A stretch of DNA of 64,000 nucleotides from contig JABVXV010000027.1 of the NCBI GenBank assembly GCA_013365325.1, positions 248,001 through 312,000 on the forward strand, given 5' to 3'. The notes beneath the pieces are model-generated. The model made no database searches. It was not told the origin of the DNA and worked only from the letters and a program-made list of their open reading frames with translations. Position 1 is the first letter of the stretch; the number at the start of each line of letters is the position of its first letter. Positions 13,316 to 26,200 of this stretch are shown here, one piece after another. A program made the position numbers and the translations under genes. The DNA comes from Dipetalonema caudispina. Taxonomy: Eukaryota > Nematoda > Chromadorea > Rhabditida > Onchocercidae.

Positions 13316-16300
13316 TTAACTACTGGAACTTTTAACGCTTGTGGTGGAGGATTTTTCTGTCTGAGTGTGCTCGGTATTCAAGTACTGCTCTTTAGACTTT
13401 TCCGCTTTTTTTCTCGACTTTGCAGTAGTTTCTGAATGTTTCTGCTGATCTCCAACATCTTCGTCCGATTGTGTTTCTAATGTCTTCCTTCTCGCTATAT
13501 CTACTGATGATGGTGTCAGCGGTTTTGTTTCTGTCTTCCTTGTCACTTGAGTCCGTTCTGAACTTGGCCGTAATTTTTTGGCTTCTATTTTAGCCTGAAA
13601 TAAGGCAAGGATGGAGTGCATACCAGTCAATACTTTGGTCAATTTCAAGCTTGTTTATACAATGTTTCTGCTATGAACAATTGCGCACCAACCCTATCTG
13701 GCTTAATCAGTGATTTCAAAAACGCGACTTAACGTCATGATGGTATAGAAATAATATGGATAAAGTTGTATCCTTTTGTTCATTAAGGTTCATTGCAATC
13801 CTATTTTGCGTATAACAACCAAAAATAGAACTCGGTTCAATCAAATCTATTTTTACCTTTTCTAGCTCTCCAAGCGAAGATTTAGCTTTCTCCAAAAGGA
13901 TTGGAAGCGTTTGCTAAATGAAACAGTTTAATTTTATAGGAATTTCTGAATATGCTTGCATTTTAAAGAAAAATTTTTTTGCTAAGAATAAGTTCCGAAT
14001 TCTCTACGCATCTTTCCAACGCAAGTGTCTATCTAATCTGTAGATAGACTGTATTCAGCTTAATGCCAATATATTCAGTTGAATGTGAAACGATTACCGC
14101 AGTCCTGGAAGCTGTTGACATTATTTTCTTTTTGACACTGCTCTGTAAATTTGAAAACTATTTTTCTTGGGAAAGCAATTAGATAGTAAAATTTCAGTCA
14201 ACTGTTAAAAACTTCATCAAACATGAACGAAGCGGTTAACCTTCTTTCTTGATAATATTTTGTCCGGCTCTTCCGTTTCAGTTTCTAATGATATATTACT
14301 TTCTACATCCAAAGTTGGCTGATCGGCACTTCGCTCATTATCGATAAGGACTGACATTCCCTCCTAAAAATTGTGCAGATTTCTGAGTTTTGAACGGTTC
14401 AACTTTCTTTCGAATCAACTGTCACCCATACTGTTTATTCTATTTCAAACTTCTCACAATATTTTTAGGAATGAAAGAAAGTTTACATCTTCACCAACAG
14501 GTTTTAGTGTTACAACTGCTGGTCCCAGAATATGATAATGATCATCCAAGCTTGTTGAAGGCTTCAAAGCAACAATCATCGCTCGAAATCCGATGATAAG
14601 CTTCCTTCCAATCCCAACTTCAATATCTTTTCGACCGCCCACCGAATATCCACGTCTTGTGTACAATTTTTCGAATTCATCCAGCGTTATTAAAGCGAAA
14701 CTACAGTAATGTCACCGAACATTATTTCAGTTTCAATTAATAGTACACGAATTTCTATAAATTTAATTATGACTCTTTTGGGAATAAATTTTGATATCAT
14801 TAGCTTAAATTATCAAAATTTGTCCATTTCGGAAATGATTCTTCCAACTAGGGATTATACATTCTTTTGTATCCCGATAAATTGATCTAATCTCTAGCCA
14901 TATCAGCAGTAAAAATAACGGATTGTGCAAACTGCTACCAATATTTTGCACAGAGTAGAAATATGACATTCCTTCCAAGAAAGTAAATACGAACGATTCA
15001 TGTTGTTCCTTTAATTCATAGATAAGTCGTCGTGTTTGCTCCTTTCGCGATATTGTTCTAATTATTGAGCTGTCAAATGAACGAACGATATCCATTATAT
15101 CTTCATCAATCTTAATCAATATACAGTCGGTCGATGTTCGATATTCAACTTTCGGTTTTTTCACTGATTCACGTCGCTAAAACAAAAATAAGACCAAATT
15201 GCATATGTTGCTGAAAAAAAGATTCCTTAAAAAAGACAATTATTTTTTGAATCATTTTTGAACAAAATTAAACGAAGACATCAATTTCTAATCAAAAATT
15301 ATAAAAACATAAAATTTGTGCTAATCTCAAGACTAGCTTTCTTCTCTCTTTTAGTTCCAATTTATAAGTTTATTAGATTATATATGGGCAGTCGGTTTTT
15401 GGAAGTTTGCATTAGATTTATCGCTTCTTTCACTGAAATTTCAAAAAAAAAAACAAACGAAATCATTTTTATCCAGCAAATTTCGCTCTCCAACAAAACG
15501 TCCCTGATGTACGTAGTAATCATGCTTGTGTTCTTTGCCTCGTCTCGATAATGTCATTTCAGTTACTCTATAATTAATAGTCGTATTTATCAATGATAAT
15601 GCTGCACGGCCATATTCATATTTGAAACGAAACTTAGCTTGTTTCGCTAATTGAAGGTAATCCTTTAAGTTTGTAGAGATGAAACTACACCGAAATGTAA
15701 AAAACAAAATTTCTCAAGATAGATATTATGTCGTTAAAAATAAATAACCAACTTGCAAATGCCCTTCCTGACGAAGTACATCGTCTTCCCGAATGTTTGA
15801 ACCAATTGTCCGCTTGGATGTTCAATTCCTGATTGTGTTTCAAGATATCTGACCAGTTTATCTACTAATTCTTGCCTTTTCTGACTATCAATAGCCTGAA
15901 TCCAATGGACAGATTCTAGAGTATCCTGATAACTAGGATCCGGAGAGTTAATTAGACGTTCGCCGCGATCACGCAAACGATTTAAAGAGCGCTCCCATTG
16001 CTTTATTGATTCGTGGTGCAAAAATCCTTGCCTGTAATCAAAACGGCTATGTATCAAATTCACGGAAATTTGAATTTTGAGAATTTAAAATCAGTTTAAT
16101 CGAAACAATTAATTAAGAAAAGAGTCGTTTCAGAAATTTATAGAGTTGAAATCTTAATGATTAGATTCTCAAAACAAACAAATTCTTTAAGTGTTTCCAA
16201 ACTTAGTCATCTCGGCTGTCTTTACATTTATGACCCTCAGAAGCTAATGCATTAACAATCGGAAATGAAATCGTAATTTCTACTAACTTCTGCAACTCAA

Positions 16301-19300
16301 CAATAGTGTGTTCCAACGTTTGTGCAGCCATTCGGATGGCTTGTTTGGTCTTGATAACAGTAATTAGATCAAGCACTTCTTTGTTTTTTTTCATCGCTTT
16401 CCGGATCAAAGCATCCACAATTTTATTCAAATGTTTCTGTTCTCCTAATGCTATCTGGTAGGAATCACCCGGAAAAAACGTAAATTTTGCTGGTGGTTGA
16501 CTGAGCAGAAATTGAAGAAAATAAAGTGCTGAGAGTTGAATACGTACACGCAGAAGCTGAAACAAAGGCAAATACTTCATGAAATATATGACATAAAGTA
16601 TAAGTTGATTAAAGTGGAATGAAAACAGATGACATCATATACATAGAAGGGGACGTGAGGACAAGAAACAGTAACATACGTTAGCGGTATATAATGCTTC
16701 ATGCAGCGTGAAAATGAACAGTGGTGTGATACGCAGGATTTTCAGAAGTGTCAAAAGTACCACAAATAAAAGAAGTATAAAACGCATCGTGTTGCATACA
16801 GCTGAAAACACGATAGTGAAAAGAAAATAAAAAGAGAAAAAGGAAGATTTCTTCTAAAAAAGGAAAAGAGATTTCATAGTGTCAAGATTCCAGAATATTA
16901 TCACAATGATCTAAGAACTAGAAAACAATGCATGGATTCAGAAAGAGATAATCAAGATATCAAAATTTCTGTGCAGGAGATATCGAAAGACCCATCTAAG
17001 GAATCTTAAAAAGTAAAATTTCATCCTTTTATCAAATTGCGCTTCTCTGAATGCTTTCTTCCTCTTTGGATTTAGAGCAACCGAAAAAGCCAGAAAACTA
17101 AAATGATGTGACAGCACTAACATAATACTCTCCACTGTCCATTATCTTGTATGCATGAACCATTCGGATATTTGGCCAATATAATCGAGAGGACGATACA
17201 TATGCCGACAATCAGTGATACGTAAACAAGAAATAGGACAAACTCGATAGTGATTCTATTCACGCTTTGAAAGCAGCGCATATCCAGACGATCTAATTCC
17301 TAAAATTATCGTCTATAATTTCTACAGAGAATTGTGGGAATATGACGTTGTTAATGTCATTCATTGAGCAGCTTCGCAATATTTATCCACGATTGTACGT
17401 TGGTTGGTTGTAAACACTCGGCTGGTTCCGGGAATGCAATGTAATTCAATATTTCAGCAATTCTCACTTTAGGGCACTAATAACAAACTTTTATATGGCC
17501 ATTTCAGAGGAGAAGTTAGAATAGAAAATTGATAAAGTTGAATAGCTGACTAACTAGTCGATACGATGGTTTTCGTAATCGATGAAAATGTACCACTTCT
17601 TCAACAAAAAAAATGAAAGCAATCAGGAATGTGAACATCAAAACTGAATAGCTGACATCGGTTTCAACTGCTGGCTGCCAGAAGATGACAAATGCAATCA
17701 GGATCGACTGAATAACAGCCAAAAATGCGGAAAATATGCACCACCTTTAATTAAAAAAAATCGAATCAGGAAAAATGCAAGACGAGAATGAAGAGAGCCG
17801 CTGGGGAAACAGACTATAATATTCAGGTACGTCCAAGTTTGATAATTAAGAATGACTCTTAATTGGTGGTAGAAAGAGAACGTAAAGACAATTGTTTCTT
17901 TGATCGCCAAATATATACCATTCTAGAGATCGAACTGGTTTTAAAATGGAAATATTAGTGGGAATTGGATAAGGCAAGAACGGAATACCCATCCAGTTTA
18001 GACGATTCAGCTTTGTATCCGTATCAATCCAACACTGGAAATTTGAAAGTTTAAGTTTAATATATTTTGAGGTATTTGTAACTGGATATAATGATAAATT
18101 ATTTAGTGAAAATTTTATTGAGGATCCAATAAGATATCTCATTGGATTTCAACTGATATTCCATTAAATACTGCTTTAAAAACTATGAAGAATATGTTGC
18201 TTTTTGAAGTAATTTCTAAAAGTTTAACCCGCAACACTGTTAGGATCTTCAATTCGACATGATGGTACCACTTGTTATCAGCGGAATTCAAATGTTCGCA
18301 GAAGTCATCTAACGTTAACTTTCCTTCGTCAACACCATGTTCCAGGAGGTCGATTACTAAATGCGCCGCACGTCCAGAAATTGCACCCAAAGTCCAAAGG
18401 CTATATACTCGAGCAAGAAGAATGTTATAGTAACCAGTGCAAACGTCACTATCGTCTTTCTTCTATAGTTCAAAAAATTTGAGCCATTTGCTTTAGCATT
18501 TAATTTCAACAGAGAAATTCGTCAAATTGTGGAGTTATGCTGAGGAACATATGATACCTCATAATCAGGTGTGAGAGACTTCGGTAGTCTTTCTTTCGAA
18601 ATAGTCAGAATTTAAAAGTAAACAAACACAGGGACAAAAATGAAGAAGATAAGATACCATAAGAAGTGATTCATCTACCGATTGGCTGTCAATACTTTTC
18701 ACTGATTCATCATACATGCTGGTCTGTACCCGTGAATACTGTCCAATATTGCTTGCAAAGCCCTGAAAACCACAAAGTGTCATCAGTTACTTTTGTCAGA
18801 ACTACGATAACCACTACAAAACATCAAGAATGATGATATCCAGAAGTAAAAGCATTTTAAACAAACTTTGGTACTTCGAAAACGAAAATAAATAAGTTAA
18901 GAAAAACAAGTATTCATCATATATACGTATTGGATAAATCTTTTTAGAAAAACTTATTTTGAAGACGTTAGCTTCAATTTGCTCATTGACAACGGTCCAA
19001 TTAGCCTCTGTAAGATAAGAGTCAGCTTGCCGACGCATTGCTCCTATATTCGTACGTAACGTACGATTTAAATGTCGTTCTACATTCTTCTCCGAATCTT
19101 TGATGTAACGTGATCGACGATTTGTACCTTCACGATTTGTAACGTACGAAAATGTCATACCCTGTAATTCTCCATATTTTACTACGTTATCAATAGTATT
19201 TTAACTAAATTTCTGATGGAATGTTTACTTGATAAGAAAATTGCTTACGTCTTTCAACTAGCCAAAAAGTACGCTTAACTTGAAAAATAATACTTAAGCA

Positions 19301-22300
19301 TTAAGAGCTTTCTGCAAACTATAAGACATATTATGATGGTAGTATAAAGAGTGATAGCTAAAGATATTTTGGTATCAGCAGTGACTACCTGAATCACTAA
19401 ACAAACAAAAACGGCGGAACTCGCATAAAGTACCACTTTCTCGCCAATTCGACGGGCGTAAGGATCATATTGAACACTTTCGGTAAATTCATGTACCAGT
19501 AGGAGTGCCAATGCTCCTTTCAGACCGCCGTACGCCAAAAGGACGTAATCGGTATCATAAACAATATGAGAACTGCCAAGTGCATTCCAAACTTCACGAA
19601 ACACAAGCAACGCCAACATACGAGCCACCAATGATATGGGGAATAATAGTACGCCGGAGATTAAGTGATAAATTACATCAATCTAAACATTCCGTTCTCT
19701 GCGAGCAATATAGACATGGCCTACTACCTTTAGACTTTATTACTCATACAGTTATTGACTCGGAAACCCGAAGGATTCAAAAGACATATTTGTAAATTGC
19801 GAAAAAAATAAGGATTCACTTCAACTGGATTATTGAAGAGTAGCAGACCGATGGCATAGCCGCTGAACATGAATACGATGCAGTTAGCCCAATAACCAAA
19901 TGCTGTCCAAATTTGTAAAGTTAATTCTACACTTCTCGGACTTAATCTTTCTCTACAAATTGATGCAATATACAACAAAAGAATTTTTGAAGCTTTTATA
20001 AGAATTTATCGAAGGATATAAAATCGTTGAATAATTAAAGATCCAATATTACCCATACTTCTCCTACTCTGTGGAACCTGTGGAAACCGATCCCGATTAT
20101 TAACTTTTCCTGAATCATAATGTTTGTGGAACAACGAACAATCACCTAAGATAGTTCAATGTAACACCGTAAAAGACGGTGGCTACAGCAGCCGATCCCT
20201 TGGTCACTTCACCCAGTTGCCATACAAAGTATACCGAAATCACCAAGAACATCTGAAACTGCAAAAATTTTAAGCAAGGATTACTTAAAGGAAAAAGACC
20301 TTTTGTATCATAAAAAACATATAGTTTGCACTTAAACTGAAACTGGATGGCTTTTGATTCCAGCTAAGAAACGAACCAACTTCAAGCTAGACCTTGAATC
20401 GCAGCAATTCCTAAAATCTCGTCCAAGGTACCTCATAAAATAATATATTTTCTTACAAATATTTCACACAATCATACCAATTCTCAATGTTAAAACAACA
20501 ATCAAAAGTAACAGAGAAACAATAAATAACCTGAATTCTTTTTTCCTCACTAATACCATGCCGTATAATCATTACAGTAATATGAGCACTGGTGTATCCC
20601 AATAAAGGCGATATTACGATACAGCTTACACACATCGCTGCATAATGAACAAAAGTGTACGGATAGGATGGCAAATTTACTTCCTTCTGAAAAAGTTCAA
20701 ACTATTAACTTTCAAAAACCATCCAATGTTTGGATATTTTCATTGTAAAATACTGATTCAGCACAAGATTAGCAAGGTCTCTACTTTATGGCACAACTTG
20801 GCTAATTTACAGGACTATTGCGGAAGAGCATCAAAACATTACTGAAATAGAGCAAGAAAGTTTTACTTAACATAAAACTACTATTTAATATGCCATTTCA
20901 TTAATGATATTAGGGATTTAATAAATTGAATTAGAAAGATACAAGTGCGTTTCTAACAATAACCCTACCATTTGGAGAAAAAATTGTGAACAGAAAAGAA
21001 CTACCAAAACAAAATTGCGGAGAATTTGATAGACGAAAATGGCTAGGCCATCGTTGAGCAACGATTCACCCTCTACCAATATTTTGATACGCTGTGGTGC
21101 GCCGATATCTTCCAGGATCGCAACAACTGCTACAGGATCTGTTGCTGCCAAAATTGCACCCATCAACATAACCTACATGATTTCAAGTTATCATTATTCA
21201 GAAAACTGCCCCATTTCTCTCAAAAGATCTTGCTATAGATTTCAGATAAATCATATATATGGACGATTGGGCATACTTACACGAAAAATGATTGTGAAAT
21301 GAGCCAAGGACAAAAAGAGAAAAATGTAAAAGTCTAAAACGTTAACATAGTCAATGTTCAAGTAAATAAAGTAAGCCTAGAAAGAGTCAGTCAAAGTTAT
21401 GATAATCTAACCCAAAAAGTAAATATAGAACACGATTTGCAGTCGGATTTTTCATGATAAAAGTATGCTATATGGCAATTTTTTAGCATTATCGATAGTT
21501 TCCAATAAAAAAAAATTCTAACATAAGAACGAAATTGATTGAATGTTAGAGCGAAGTTAGACGTGTATCGGTAGGTAAGTAAAAAAAATTTACGTAAATA
21601 GAAAAAGTGTATGTAAGTAATGTGTAAATAAAAAAGTGTACGTAAATTTAAAAAAAACGCTTCGTAAAAACTCCGTTTCGATTAAGAATCTAAAAGGGAA
21701 ATAGAAAATAAAATGTTTTGGAATGGAAAGTCATCTCTTCATAACTAGTTTACTTCACGTACTTCCGAGTAATTCACGATACCACCCAGTGGTATTCGAG
21801 AGAATGGTACGTGAGGAAGAAAGCTGATCAAAAATCAATAATATCAGAAATACTCTACCAAAACTATATCTTTTCTGATGTTAATTTGCATGAAATCCAA
21901 AATGTCTATTTATTTAGGTTGGCAAGTCATTTCAATAATAATCACACCAACCGTGAACATATTCCAATTATCTGTAATCCGTAAAAATGGTAGCATTAGG
22001 GCGGTGTATAATATTAGCGTTAATAAATAAACAGTAGCGGTGAGAGCGAATAGTAGCCGTTGCTTCCGAAAGAATAAATGTGAATTGCTTTTCACCGCAG
22101 ATTCAAAAATAAGTAGCGGTAAAAGAACCTAAATGAAAGTTAACTTTGTCCGGAATAGTTTGCTTATCCTATTCTCAAAAAAGGAATTCTCGTGTGTTGT
22201 ACGGATCAGTAAATTTGAATCACTGATCATAATTAATATCATAAACGTACTCCAGCAACGATGCCTGGTTCAACTGTCTTCCACGTGTATGTCTCATCAA

Positions 22301-22874
22301 TGTGCGCCATCAAATTTTGAGGAAAGAATAAGTGAAGAATGAAACTAAAATGTTGCATTGTTTTTGGAGATAAAATATGGGTGATTTATGTCATTATTTA
22401 ACAAATTTCAATTTATCAATTTTAACTCTTCGTTCTCCAGCAAATGTGATGATCAAAGGTTGGCACGATCGAAAGTTCATCGTTTCCTGATGATTACGCA
22501 TTTTAATCACTCCACTTTTTTGACTGCATCAAACAATTTAAAAAAGAATTTCGAATAAGTCGTAGAAAAAAAAAAAAACTAATTGAAAAGTTGAAGAGTG
22601 AAAAATAGGATATAATTGATTAAGTAGTGGATATTAAAGAATATCATAGATGTTATTACACATAGATGAATGACAAAACAATTCATAAAATTACATTTTG
22701 ATAGGATATTTGAGAACAAAAAGAGGGATGAAACCTTGTGCCAAGTGCGAATAAGAAAATAAGAATAGTATCCGGTATACGCAGAAATCGGATGCGACGA
22801 TTTGTAGCATCTAATACAAGACCGGTAACAAGAGCCAGAAATGGGAACAAGAATACTTGCAACGATTTGGGCAT
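13316..22874 (-). CDS. SLC9C-type Na+/H+ exchanger (NHE + voltage-sensor-like + CNBD)
   Basis: Twenty-six exons (high to low): 22874-22735, 22344-22251, 22128-21952, 21172-21011, 20686-20531, 20252-20146, 19952-19820, 19682-19389, 19161-18967, 18762-18658, 18462-18229, 18034-17919, 17744-17555, 17476-17399, 17299-17161, 16801-16680, 16556-16235, 16026-15753, 15684-15459, 15176-14991, 14886-14861, 14700-14487, 14363-14241, 14142-14098, 13913-13857, 13594-13316. They sum to about 1397 aa. Residues 1-420 are a multi-helix CPA1 exchanger with ATDPVAVVAILEDIG (ion-site Asp about 149), GESLLNDGLAIFVYQ and YGGLKGALALLL. Residues about 638-815 add at least four membrane segments. Residues about 1000-1150 read as a cyclic-nucleotide domain: KTMYFVRKG, GRFVGERNLL (GE of the phosphate cassette) and YRTSTDCILIKID. 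The last 200 residues are charged and disordered. Plant SOS1 shares the exchanger and CNBD but not the extra helices, so SLC9C (sperm NHE, about 1180 aa in humans) fits best. Two joins are uncertain: 16235/16026 and the 26-nt exon at 14886. Confidence 0.82.
21571..21660. repeat. degenerate GTAA-rich tandem repeat
   Basis: Several imperfect copies of a unit resembling AAAAAGTGTACGTAAATA follow one another within an intron of the exchanger gene. It is low-complexity and has no coding potential. Confidence 0.5.
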
Positions 22875-23248
22875 GCTACTGCATACAAGTGACAGCTTAA
22901 TCTTAACTGAACGTAATAATAAATCTCCCTTGACTGTCTCGTCTCTTTTATACCTTCATCTAACCTGGTTTTTATAATTTTTGCATAAAATTAAACGCAA
23001 ATTTCCGAAAAATTTCAAATAACTATTATCATTTCCTATACCATTTATCAAATAGAAGTAGTAAATGCTTCAATCTTTCATTGGGGTATTTAAATAAAAA
23101 CTGATTGGGATGAGACTTTGCATTAAGTGACCGCATTGTTTCTCTTAGATTAGTAGTAGTTAGGGTTCGGGATTGCCTTTTTTTCTTTCGAGGGAATGGT
23201 ATTTTTAGGGAGAGTATAAAGGGTTAAGTGTAATTCGGTTATTGAGAG
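22875..23248. promoter_or_regulatory. shared divergent promoter region
   Basis: The exchanger (start 22874, minus) and the uridylyltransferase (start 23249, plus) are head to head with 374 bp between start codons. TATTTTTAG at about 23200-23208 is a possible trans-splice acceptor 40 bp before the plus-strand ATG. No core promoter motif is evident. Confidence 0.4.
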
Positions 23249-26200
23249 ATGGAATCTGCAACTGTAAGAGGAGCGGGCAGTTCCAAACGTACCACCGCAG
23301 ATCAGAAAGGGAAGCAAAAGAAAAAGATCAACAGCGATACATCGATTATCTTACAACCTACTCGAACGGTAACTTATCATTATTGCACTTTTCAAATATA
23401 GTGAAAGTGTAGGTATCACAGTGTGACACGATAGTTGGGAATGATTGAGTGTAACGCCTAAAATTATGCTAAGATAAGGTAAGTAGTAGGATTTATTAGA
23501 ATAAATTGTTTGTATCTGTTCTATCATAGATCATTTTTTATTTTGTCTCATTATTTCAGGAGAATCAGAAGATTTCGAAAAATATCAGTAGGCGAAAAAG
23601 AACTCCTATAAGAAGGCGAACATCGCGTATTCCTGCAACAAATAGTACGCTCGATACACCTCTAATTGCATTGAAAAACGCGTCTACCCGACCCGAAGTT
23701 GTTTTTGAACATACGGGAATGCATTCTGCAATTCAGGTGAGCTTTATGAAATATCCATAGTCAAATGCTTCGTGTAGATTAGAATGCGTCTTAATTTTTC
23801 GGGGATATTTGGCACAAAAAAACCGTTTTTTTGATTCTTATAACCAGTATACTATACAAAAATTCGCCATATATATAGGATAACAGTCATCAAAACTGGA
23901 AAGTCAACGATGTAGCGTCTGCAATGAATCCAGAAGTTCGTGATTTTTGGGAACGCCCGGACATGGGATCTGGTTGCAAAAAACGCCATAAGAATAGGAA
24001 CAGGCAGAAAGATCCCTCGGTCTATAAGTTTTGCATAATATTGATATATTTTACATTCTTTATTTCATTTCTCTCATAACGTACCGTTGTGTTTGCATAC
24101 CTATAGTTCTTTCATTTTATTTCATATGACATTTGTAGAGAAATATTGCTTGCCAAAAATAGATAATTTGCAGTTTCATTTGGTCACGTTTGCTGCAAAT
24201 ACTTCCATAACTGAAGAACATGCAAATGTTGTTGCAAGCAGTAGTGAGCCAGATGTAATATCATTAAGTGACGGAGAAGGAAGTGAGAATTTGGAAGTTG
24301 ATACTGAATTTGCTTTACTTGAACAGGCAGGTGATAATGATGTCGCTCAATATATATTTTGAAGCTCTGTAGAATTTTTTCATCCTTACAATAATCTCCG
24401 TTAAGATCGTGTGGAACATGAATACTGCTCAAATTGTTGGAATATTAAGGGGTAAAGAGGAATATTATTATAGCTTTTTACTATTAATTGTGATCTTAAA
24501 AAAATAGTGCAACTAATAAATATCTTAAAATGTCCCATATTAGGGACCAAAATTATATGGTTATTGTGCACAAAACAAACTACCTAGTGTCCAACAAGGC
24601 AACTTATGATTTCATGAGATGGAGATAGTCTAAAGAATTTTTGTACTATCATTGATTTTATTCGATATTTACATCTTCACCATAATTATTGCAGTTTTCT
24701 AATTAAGTTACAATTAAACATATAAAACTGAATCCATTCATTTCAGGGGGATGATTTCACTAACCAGTTACGAACTTCATCGCTGGTCAAAAGAAAAGTT
24801 CTGAAATATCCAACTGCTTCTGACGGATTAGTAGGAAGAGGATTTGTAGATAATGCGATTTCTGAGGAAACTGATAATGCCAGTGTTGTAAAAAATGAAG
24901 GTACTGATTCATTTTATAATAATTTGACGCAAAATTTAATTTCTGAAATATAAGATGATTGCAATGGGTTCAGTGGAACAATAAAACAACTTTTGGAGTT
25001 GACTGAGAACATAAAGTTCATTCAAGTTGCCGACAGTAATCCAACTATAAGAAACAAGGAACAAATGAAGGTGGATATGAACATCTGTAGAGAAAACAAA
25101 CAATTCACCACCGAGGTTAGTTTTTTAATTTTACGATTAGATTTATGAATTTGTATCTTTTGTGGCAGTTTCAGTATTCTGCACTTTTTCATCGCCTCAA
25201 TGATTTAATATTTTTATCGTAATGAATTATTTAGGTACCTTTGAGGAGCGGTCCACTTTTGGTCCGAAAAGACTCTTTTGATGGATTTAATTTAATCCCT
25301 GGAACGCATAAATTTGTTCAAAATGGCGAAATAGAGGTAAATTTTTGGTTTGTTAGTAGCATTCATTTCATAATAGTACTTTTGACTGTATCCGATACCT
25401 TTTGCGTTTTATTTTCCACCAAATTTCAGCTCAAAATTGAGAAGCCAGAAGGGAAAGATTTCATACAACTCATCTTGTTTGAATGCTGCGGCCCATTGGA
25501 AGATCCTAAACAAGTAGCTCGAGGTGGATACAAGATATGTGCGTCAGCCGTATTACATGAGAATACATCTCTCGAAGTAATACGCGAAACACTTAATGAT
25601 TTAGCCGAACAGCTGGAACGAATATCTCGTGACTCGTTTTATCCTGGTGAATGTGAAATTTGTTTAAAATTGGATTTTTTATTAAAACCGTCTTCAGTAT
25701 TTAGTGTTGCTTAGAATTTAGTGTATCCGAATAACTAGGTGTTTTACTTTAGGCGAAAAGTTGCCTTATTCTGTGAGTAAATACTCCTTGCCTTACTTGG
25801 AGAAGCACTGCATTTATCCGCTGAAGAAGAAATCTTCACGCTTCCCACGAGCTATCTACTACTGTGAATTATGCCAGTATCACATCTGTTCAGTTTCTCA
25901 AGCAGTAACACATTTCTTGTCACGAGAACACATTGACAACAAGGAGGTCAGCATTTTAACTACTATTAAAAAAAATTTCAAAACAGTCACAATTTTTACG
26001 CTGGAAATTTCTTGCATTGGGAGATTTCCATTATAAGGCCTCTATGTTCGTGTTATCTCAGATTTTATAGTTCATTTTTTTTTTCTGCAAATGTTATGCA
26101 TGTTGTGGTCATTAGTTCTTGATTTAATCAAATACAGTTATAGAAGGCGGATTCGCTAAAAAAATTGGATAGTTTGCCAGGGCCAGCCAAAGAACAAATG

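Noticed and set aside
16938..17135. Minus-strand ORF with RFLRWVFRYLL, tempting as a charged S4 helix
   Set aside because: Its phase does not fit the exon before it, whereas splicing 17161 directly to 16801 keeps the frame and gives a hydrophobic segment.
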